Positions 7,615-11,946 of a stretch of DNA of 11,946 nt are shown one piece after another; position 1 is the stretch's first letter, and every line of letters starts with the position of its first letter. The stretch lies in NCBI GenBank assembly GCA_013696015.1, contig JACCZI010000150.1:1-11946 (forward strand). The letters run 5' to 3'. Source of the stretch: Nocardioidaceae bacterium. GTDB taxonomy: Bacteria > Actinomycetota > Actinomycetes > Propionibacteriales > Nocardioidaceae. A program made the translations under genes and the position numbers. Under the pieces are notes generated by a model. That model saw only the letters and a list, made by a program, of their open reading frames with translations, made no database searches and was not told the origin of the DNA.

Positions 7615-8513
7615 ATGACCGGGCCGCAGGTGCGTGTTCTGGAGTGGTACGGGCACCACGCCCGCGCTCTGCCATGGCGGGCGGTCAGTACGACCCCGTG
7701 GCAGGTGGTCGTCTCGGAGTTCATGTTGCAGCAGACCCCGGTGGCCAGGGTGCTGCCCGCCTACGACGCCTGGGTGCGACGCTGGCCGACCCCGGCGTCG
7801 CTGGCCGCTGCGCCTACGGGCGAGGCGGTCCATGGGGCCGGCTGGGCTATCCACGCAGGGCGTTGCGGCTGCACGCCAGCGCCTCGATGATCACCGATCG
7901 GCATGGTGGCCAGGTGCCGCTCGGGCTCGACGAGCTGCGAACCCTGCCGGGCGTCGGCGAGTACACCGCCGCCGCGATCGCGTCGTTCGCTCACCGGCAG
8001 CGGCACGCCGTGCTCGACACGAACGTCCGCCGCGTGCTTTCTCGGGTGATCCACGGTCGTGCCGCCGCACCGAGCGGGCTGACCGTGGCCGAGCGTGCCG
8101 CCGCCGCGGAGCTGCTTCCGGCTGACCCGGAGGCAGCGGCTCAGTGGTCGGTGGCGGTCATGGAGCTCGGCGCACTGGTGTGCACGGCACTCGCTCCGTC
8201 CTGCGAGGCATGTCCGCTCTCCTCCGTGTGCCGCTGGCGCGCCGCCGGCTATCCGGCGCCGGAGGCTCCTCGCCGGCGCCGGCCGGCGTACGAGGGCACC
8301 GACCGACAGTGTCGTGGCCGGTTGCTTGCGGTGGTACGCGAGTCCCCGCACGGGGTGGGACGTGATGCACTGGAAGCCGCCTGGGCCGATGTCAGGCAGC
8401 GGGAGCGCGCACTCGACGGTCTCATCGCAGACGGGCTGGTGCAGCCACTCGGTGATGGCCGGGCTGCCTTGCCTGGCGTCGCAACCTCTCGCCACCTCGG
8501 CCAAGACGCCTGA
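7615..8513 (+). pseudogene. mutY: A/G-specific adenine glycosylase MutY, split by a frameshift
   Basis: MutY removes adenine mispaired with 8-oxoguanine. The reading is broken. The frame from ATG 7615 gives a normal N-terminus with the catalytic Glu35 in SEFMLQQTPV up to about base 7830, then runs out of frame to a TGA at 7888. The rest is in another frame from about 7833 (WGRLGYPRRALRLHA), with the hairpin LPGVGEYTAA, the catalytic Asp in LDTNVRR (codon 8016), and the 4Fe-4S cysteines in C-X6-C-X2-C-X5-C spacing (codons 8181, 8202, 8211, 8229), ending at TGA 8511. Compared with the usual EAVRAWGRLGY of the family, 4 bases seem to be lost after the valine codon 7828-7830. An ATG at 7887 overlaps the TGA as ATGA, so the second part could be translated on its own (208 residues). 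No NUDIX-like C-terminal domain is present, as in short actinobacterial MutY. True pseudogene, split gene or sequence error remain open. Confidence 0.85.
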
Positions 8514-8564
8514 CTCTAAGAGGCTCCCCATCTCAGCCGCGGCCATCAACTCCTCAACCTGCTG

Positions 8565-8603
8565 GCGTTGACTCCATCGTTAGCTGGCCATCGGCGTCAG
8601 CGC
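8565..8603. terminator. Weak inverted repeat between convergent mutY and RTX gene
   Basis: GCGTTGAC (8565-8572) can pair with GTCAGCGC (8596-8603) with one G-U pair, leaving a 23-base loop. It is the best hairpin I see in the 165-bp convergent gap, but it has no T-tract and a long loop. It could end transcription from either side; evidence is thin. Confidence 0.2.
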
Positions 8604-8678
8604 GTTCGCGTCCAGCATGGTTGTAGCAGGCACTGCGTGAGCGCTTCATCCGATCCAGCGCCGACGTCTGACGGCCGG

Positions 8679-9968
8679 CTACCGCTCGCAGGAGGTCTCG
8701 GTCTCCGCCTCGCACCGGTCGACCCCTTTGTCGCCGATCGCGGCGTCGTCACCCCCCCGACCCACGATGTTGTCGTCTCCGCCGCTGCCGGTGAGCAGGT
8801 TGCGGCCGGCATCCCCGAAGAGCTGGTCGCCTCGGGGGCCGCCGGAGACGTTCTCGACGCCCATGAGCTGATCGCGCCCCACCCGGGTGGCCAGGCCCTC
8901 GGCGAGATCCACCCGCACGCCGCTGGGCCGGGAGGTGTCCGGGTAGGCCACCGTGTCACGACCCGCACCTCCTCGCGCCACGTCATCAGCGACGGACGGA
9001 CGCCTGCCTTGGCCCGTCTCATCTCCAGGCTCGAGCTGGTCGTCGCCGCGGCCTCCGTCCAGCCGGTCTGCTTGCGGGCCGCCGTACACCACGTCGTCGC
9101 GCCCGCCGCCGACGATCCGGTCGCTGCCCTCCTCGCCGTAGAGGGCGTCCCTGCCCTGCCGCCCGCGCATCACGTCGTCACCCGGCCCAGCCCGGTAGAC
9201 GTCCCGGTGCTTGGTGCTGACCATCACGTCGTTGCCGGTGCCGCCACTGGCTTGCTTGGAGGCGAATCTGATGTCGTCATCGCCGTGGTTGCCATAGACG
9301 TAGTAACCGAGCCGCATCACGTCGTCACCGTTACCGCCGAAGACCTCACCTTCCTCAGAGTCGACGGTGGTCCTGTCGTCGCCACCGAACCCGCGCACCA
9401 CGTCGGTCTCGGCACCCGCGGTGATGACGTCGTCGTGCTGACTACCGAAGACAGAGTTGAAGCCGTCGATCGTGTCGACGCCCTGGCCGGTGACCGTTGT
9501 CTCGCCAGGCCCGAGCGTGATGTGCACACCGCGGGGCGCGTCCGCGTAGACCACGACGTCCTCGTTCTCCTGGGACCCACCGCTCTCTGACGGGTCGAGG
9601 CCGCCGTGCAGCGTGTCGTTTCCCGGCCCTCCCTCGATCGAGTCCCCCTCGATACCGTGGGCGCGGCCGTCGGCACCGCCGTAGACTGTGTCGTCGCCAC
9701 GCCCGGCATCGATCGTGTCGATGCCACGCCCACCGCAGATGACATCGTCGCCGGCGAGGCCGTCAATGGTGTCTGTCCCGTCGAGCCCCACGATCACGTC
9801 ATCGAGGGGGGTCCCGACCAGTGTGTCCCCGCTGTCGTTCCCGACAATGGTCGCCGTCTCACCACCGCAGGTGTACGTCACCCCGGCCATGGCGCCGGTG
9901 ACAGCGGCTCCAACCAGCGCCGGCAGTGTCAAGGCGGTCGCTGCCGCCGTTATCCATGCTCGGTGCAT
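8679..9968 (-). CDS. Secreted RTX-type calcium-binding repeat protein
   Basis: A 429-residue protein with an N-terminal Sec-type signal peptide (hydrophobic to about residue 25, AMA cleavage site near 28). A run of glycine/aspartate nonapeptides of the GGxGxDxUx type follows, for example GLAGDDVICGG, AGRGDDTVYGG, GGNGDDVMRLG and GGRDDVVYGG. Such repeats fold into beta rolls that bind calcium between turns, usually outside the cell. The repeats come in blocks split by less regular stretches (about residues 125-165 and 340-375). Cysteines near both ends (C34 and DRCEAETETSCER at the end) may close the solenoid. No enzymatic domain and no type I secretion genes are present, so export by Sec is inferred and the role is unknown. 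ATG 9968 has a good Shine-Dalgarno site, GAGGAG, at 9975-9980. The protein is strongly acidic. Confidence 0.92.
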   Translation of the reverse strand: MHRAWITAAATALTLPALVGAAVTGAMAGVTYTCGGETATIVGNDSGDTLVGTPLDDVIVGLDGTDTIDGLAGDDVICGGRGIDTIDAGRGDDTVYGGADGRAHGIEGDSIEGGPGNDTLHGGLDPSESGGSQENEDVVVYADAPRGVHITLGPGETTVTGQGVDTIDGFNSVFGSQHDDVITAGAETDVVRGFGGDDRTTVDSEEGEVFGGNGDDVMRLGYYVYGNHGDDDIRFASKQASGGTGNDVMVSTKHRDVYRAGPGDDVMRGRQGRDALYGEEGSDRIVGGGRDDVVYGGPQADRLDGGRGDDQLEPGDETGQGRRPSVADDVARGGAGRDTVAYPDTSRPSGVRVDLAEGLATRVGRDQLMGVENVSGGPRGDQLFGDAGRNLLTGSGGDDNIVGRGGDDAAIGDKGVDRCEAETETSCER

Positions 9969-9990
9969 CGCCGGCTCCTCACCTCGGTAC

Positions 9991-10016
9991 GTGACCCGAC
10001 GTTACGGGCCGGTCAC
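9991..10016. repeat. Inverted repeat GTGACC-N14-GGTCAC over the RTX gene promoter
   Basis: Two perfect 6-bp arms (9991-9996 and 10011-10016) enclose a smaller dyad, CCCG-N6-CGGG (9996-10009), and cover the candidate -10 of the RTX gene. The position fits an operator for a dimeric regulator, but a hairpin in the nascent RNA is less likely because most of it lies upstream of the inferred start site. Confidence 0.4.
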
Positions 10017-10028
10017 CCTACGCGTCAG
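9999..10028 (-). promoter_or_regulatory. Candidate promoter of the RTX gene (CTGACG-N18-TAACGT)
   Basis: On the minus strand CTGACG (10028-10023) resembles the -35 TTGACA in four of six bases, and TAACGT (10004-9999) fits TANNNT, 18 bp apart. Transcription would begin near 9992 and leave a leader of about 24 bases that holds the GAGGAG ribosome site. Confidence 0.38.
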
Positions 10029-10103
10029 CCTACAACGCACCGACGGGAGGAGATCCGCCCTTCAGAGCGTGACTACAAACCTGTCTTCGAACCGGCGGCG
10101 CTG

Positions 10104-10126
10104 CCTGGCGCTGGTTTCGCGCCAGG
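10104..10126. terminator. Perfect 8-bp hairpin (CCTGGCGC / GCGCCAGG), terminator candidate
   Basis: CCTGGCGC and GCGCCAGG are perfect complements around a 7-base loop. It lies about 93-115 bp after the tetR stop and upstream of the RTX promoter, so it could insulate the two minus-strand genes. It has no T-tract, which is common for actinobacterial hairpin terminators but weakens the call. Confidence 0.4.
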
Positions 10127-10185
10127 ACGACTTCAAGGAGAGCAGAATAGATTCTGACGCCAGGTGCTCACGCTTACCAGGCCGA

Positions 10186-10204
10186 GCCCCTCGCTGATCG
10201 GGGC
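10186..10204 (-). terminator. Small hairpin (GCCCC / GGGGC) just after tetR
   Basis: GCCCC (10186-10190) pairs with GGGGC (10200-10204) across a 9-base loop, 15 bp beyond the tetR stop codon. A second small hairpin, GCCTG-N4-CAGGC (10211-10224), overlaps the stop codon itself. Neither has a T-tract. Confidence 0.3.
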
Positions 10205-10218
10205 CGCCCTGCCTGGCA

Positions 10219-10779
10219 TCAGGCCGCTTTGTCGCTGATCCGCTGGGCGGTCCGCGCCAGATCCCGGATTGCCCGCTCGACGCCATCGGAGTCCTCGACG
10301 GACAGATCGAGCTGGAGGCCCATCATCGTGGCGTCCACGAGGCGGGCGATGCGCTGCACCCGGCCAGGCGATGCTCCGCAGGAGCGGAGGTAGTCGGCGA
10401 CCGCACGCATCCACTCCGCGTTGCTGCGGCGCACGGTGTCGGCGAATGGCTCCCGGCCGAGCAGGCCGAGCGCGGCAGCTTGGGCGTACACCCGCTGACA
10501 GCGATCGACCTGAGGGTCGGACATCACCTGCCACAGCGCCAGCACCCCGGCGCGTACCGAGCGCACCGCGCGAAGCCCACGCAGCACACCGACCGAGCGG
10601 GCGTTGCTGAGCTCGATGGCCTCGGCAACGAGCGCATCGCGAGTGCCGAAGTGGTAGACGAGCATCCTGTCACTGGTGCCCAGCGCAGCGGCCAGCGGGC
10701 GGAGGCTCAGCCCGATGATGCCGTGCTCCAACACGTAGTCGGTCACCTGCTCGGCCAACATCTCGCGCCGTGACACCAT
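10219..10779 (-). CDS. TetR-family transcriptional regulator
   Basis: A 186-residue protein with the TetR DNA-binding fold at the N-terminus: helix 1 in REMLAEQVTDYVLEHG, and the helix-turn-helix in LSLRPLAAALGTSDRMLVYHFGTRDALVAEAIE (about 24-56; the recognition helix and the YHFG..DAL stretch are diagnostic). The remaining all-helical part is the ligand-binding and dimer domain, whose ligand cannot be predicted; by context it may be a cationic or aromatic drug. It is divergent from the SMR efflux gene with 92 bp between the starts, the standard layout of a local repressor that controls both genes through the palindromes at 10818-10856. ATG 10779 follows GGAGG at a rather short distance (3 bases). 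Repression rather than activation is inferred from the family. Confidence 0.93.
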   Translation of the reverse strand: MVSRREMLAEQVTDYVLEHGIIGLSLRPLAAALGTSDRMLVYHFGTRDALVAEAIELSNARSVGVLRGLRAVRSVRAGVLALWQVMSDPQVDRCQRVYAQAAALGLLGREPFADTVRRSNAEWMRAVADYLRSCGASPGRVQRIARLVDATMMGLQLDLSVEDSDGVERAIRDLARTAQRISDKAA

Positions 10780-10790
10780 CCGCCTCCGGG

Positions 10791-10819
10791 TTGCACCGCC
10801 GTATCTAGCCCGCTATATG
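10791..10819 (+). promoter_or_regulatory. Candidate promoter of the SMR gene (TTGCAC-N17-TATATG)
   Basis: TTGCAC (10791-10796) and TATATG (10814-10819) are 17 bp apart, the best -35/-10 pair in the divergent gap. The -10 touches the first palindrome and the start site (about 10826) falls inside it. An alternative -10, TACAGT (10830-10835), sits between the palindromes; its mirror TACTGT (10836-10831) fits a tetR -10 on the other strand. Confidence 0.45.
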
Positions 10820-10856
10820 TAGTGGGTGCTACAGTACCCGATGTAGCAACTGCTAC
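10818..10856. promoter_or_regulatory. Two tandem palindromic operators between tetR and the SMR gene
   Basis: Site 1 is GTAGT-N4-GCTAC (10819-10832, with a flanking T/A pair giving 10818-10833) and site 2 is GTAGC-N4-GCTAC (10843-10856). Both have the same arms and the same 4-bp centre length, with centres 24 bp apart. The inner arms also form GCTACA-N8-TGTAGC (10828-10847). The sites overlap the SMR promoter and leader, so binding of the neighbouring TetR protein would block it. TetR control is inferred from position. Confidence 0.6.
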
Positions 10857-10871
10857 GGAAAGGGCTGGACC

Positions 10872-11198
10872 ATGGCACTCGCAGCAATGCTGCTCGCGAT
10901 CGCGATCGGGGTAGAAGTTGCCGCCACGGCACTACTACCGCGTACGGCTGGCTTCACCTCGCCGGCGTGGACGCTGTTGGTCTGCGCCGGTTACGCACTG
11001 TCCATCACGTTGCTGGCACTCGTCGTGCGAGAGATTCCGGTCTCGATCGCGTATGCGGTGTGGTCCGGCGCCGGCACCGCACTCGTGGCGACAATCGGCG
11101 TGCTGTTCCTCGGCGAGCGCCTCGACGTGCTGAAGGTGGCGGCGATCACGCTGATCGTCGTGGGCGTCGTGGCACTCAACATCAGCGGCGCCTCCTGA
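10872..11198 (+). CDS. Small multidrug resistance (SMR) family transporter
   Basis: A 108-residue membrane protein with four hydrophobic helices (about 2-20, 32-51, 57-80 and 86-104), the size and layout of EmrE/QacC-type proton antiporters that work as antiparallel dimers in the inner membrane. Residues known to matter in EmrE are in register: Glu15 (the proton and drug-binding acid), Tyr41, Tyr61 and Trp64 in IAYAVWSGAGTAL, followed by GVLFLGERLD. The EmrE lysine after helix 1 is replaced by the PR pair at 23-24. It probably expels cationic aromatic compounds; a Gdx-type guanidinium exporter is less likely but not excluded. ATG 10872 follows GGAAAGGG (10857-10864) at 7 bases. It is divergent from tetR and ends 1 bp before the stop codon of convergent clpC. 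Confidence 0.94.
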   Translation: MALAAMLLAIAIGVEVAATALLPRTAGFTSPAWTLLVCAGYALSITLLALVVREIPVSIAYAVWSGAGTALVATIGVLFLGERLDVLKVAAITLIVVGVVALNISGAS

Positions 11199-11199
11199 G

Positions 11200-11946
11200 T
11201 CACTCCGTTGCGGCGGTCTCCACCGCTGGCACGTCGGGCAGCTCGGCCTTCGGGGTGCCGCTGAACGTGAAGACTGCGTTGGGCCCCTCGCCGTCGACAC
11301 CGACCAGCACGATCTGACCGGGGCGTACCTCGCCGTACAGCAGCTTCTCGGCGAGCACGTCCTCGATCTCGCGTTGGACCGTGCGGCGCAGCGGACGGGC
11401 ACCGAGAACCGGGTCGAACCCACGGGTGGCCAGGATCTCCTTGGCGGCCTGAGTGAGCTCGAGGCTCATGTCCTTGTCCTTCAGCCGCTCCTCGACCGAC
11501 ACAAGCATGAAGTCCACCATCGAGATGATCTCGTCCTGGGTCAGCGGCGGGAACACGATGACTTCGTCGACCCGGTTCAAGAACTCGGGCCGGAAGTGCT
11601 GCTTGAGCTCCTCGATCACCTTGTTCTTCATCCGGTCGTACGACCCTGCCGCATCGCCGGCCTGCGCGAACCCGAGGTTGAGCCCCTTGGCAATGTCACG
11701 CGTGCCGAGGTTCGTCGTCATGATGATGACGGTGTTCTTGAAGTCGATGACACGGCCCTGGCTGTCGGTCAGACGTCCCTCCTCGAGGATCTGCAACAGC
11801 GCGTTGAAGATGTCCGGGTGTGCCTTCTCGACCTCGTCGAACAGCACGACCGAGAACGGCCGTCGCCGCACCTTCTCGGTCAGCTGACCGCCCTCCTCGT
11901 AGCCGACGTATCCCGGAGGCGAACCGAACAGCCGCGACACGGTGTG
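11200..11946 (-). CDS. clpC: ATP-dependent Clp protease ATPase subunit ClpC (C-terminal part)
   Basis: The last 248 residues of ClpC, an AAA+ unfoldase that feeds proteins to ClpP; the rest lies beyond the right edge, so a GTG at 11940 is internal. Visible parts of the second ATPase ring are the pore-loop motif PGYVGYEEGG, Walker B VVLFDEVEKAH, sensor 1 in IIMTTNLGT, the arginine-finger region FRPEFLNRVDEV, and the small domain with sensor 2 GARPLRR. The frame ends with an acidic, Ala/Pro/Glu-rich tail. The sequence is of the ClpC1 type common in actinobacteria, and the gene stands near radA-disA-mutY as it does in mycobacteria. In that group ClpC is usually essential for protein quality control. 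Its stop codon (11200-11202) is 1 bp from the SMR stop, leaving no room for a terminator between them. Confidence 0.97.
   Translation of the reverse strand, partial: HTVSRLFGSPPGYVGYEEGGQLTEKVRRRPFSVVLFDEVEKAHPDIFNALLQILEEGRLTDSQGRVIDFKNTVIIMTTNLGTRDIAKGLNLGFAQAGDAAGSYDRMKNKVIEELKQHFRPEFLNRVDEVIVFPPLTQDEIISMVDFMLVSVEERLKDKDMSLELTQAAKEILATRGFDPVLGARPLRRTVQREIEDVLAEKLLYGEVRPGQIVLVGVDGEGPNAVFTFSGTPKAELPDVPAVETAATE

Noticed and set aside
7542..7724. Longer start for the membrane-protein gene
   Set aside because: It would overlap the start of mutY on the other strand, and the added residues are the reverse of conserved MutY sequence.
7644..7832. Second mutY frame extended upstream to ATG 7644 as a separate gene
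   Set aside because: Before 7833 this frame shows no MutY sequence, while the other frame does; it is better explained as one gene with a frameshift.
8568..9590. Plus-strand open frame of 340 codons with repeated HHVV-like units
   Set aside because: It is the mirror of the GGxGxD repeats of the RTX gene on the minus strand; the apparent repeats only reflect the repeat DNA.
10070..10103. TTCGAACC-like stretch resembling a tRNA T-arm
   Set aside because: No acceptor stem, D-arm or proper anticodon loop can be built around it, and there is no neighbouring tRNA gene or integrase.
1..11946. CRISPR array, toxin-antitoxin pair, phage genes or insertion sequence
   Set aside because: I saw no regularly spaced repeats, no transposase or integrase motifs, and no small paired open frames beyond shadows of the genes listed.

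Overview
The window is very GC-rich DNA. Its third-position GC bias, GTG starts and gene order (radA, disA, a small membrane protein read the other way, mutY, and clpC read the other way) point to an actinobacterium of the class Actinomycetia. The same order of core genes is known around the radA-disA-mutY-clpC1 region of Mycobacterium. The style of the secreted hydrolase and the RTX protein would suit a Nocardioides-like lineage, but that finer placement is a guess.

Layout. Positions 1-1984 (minus) hold most of a secreted alpha/beta hydrolase whose C-terminus lies beyond the left edge. Read divergently from it, positions 2004-6810 (plus) carry a tightly packed train: a cysteine-rich protein, a VOC/glyoxalase-like protein, a class I methyltransferase, radA (branch migration in recombinational repair) and disA (c-di-AMP synthesis and DNA scanning). 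A membrane-anchored protein of unknown function (6801-7541, minus) overlaps the end of disA tail to tail. It is read divergently from mutY (7615-8513), which is broken by a frameshift near 7831. Next come a secreted RTX-type calcium-binding repeat protein (8679-9968, minus), a TetR repressor (10219-10779, minus) and, divergent from it, a small multidrug resistance (SMR) transporter (10872-11198, plus). The SMR gene ends 1 bp from the stop codon of clpC, whose C-terminal third fills 11200-11946 (minus).

How the parts fit. RadA, DisA and MutY are genome-maintenance proteins, and RadA is a known partner and inhibitor of DisA in other bacteria. The TetR/SMR pair looks like a self-contained efflux cassette: two 14-bp palindromes with the same centre lie between the divergent genes, over the probable promoter. 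The RTX gene has its own candidate promoter with a dyad over the -10.

Two patterns stand out. First, mutY has all its catalytic and iron-sulfur residues but split between two frames. Second, several genes of the core block have a -10-like hexamer only 6-7 bases before the start codon, as expected for leaderless transcripts, whereas the RTX, TetR and SMR genes have ordinary Shine-Dalgarno sites. I found no CRISPR array, rRNA, tRNA or insertion sequence, and no convincing new multi-gene system. No gap between genes exceeds 300 bp; the longest (9969-10218) holds the RTX promoter and several hairpins.
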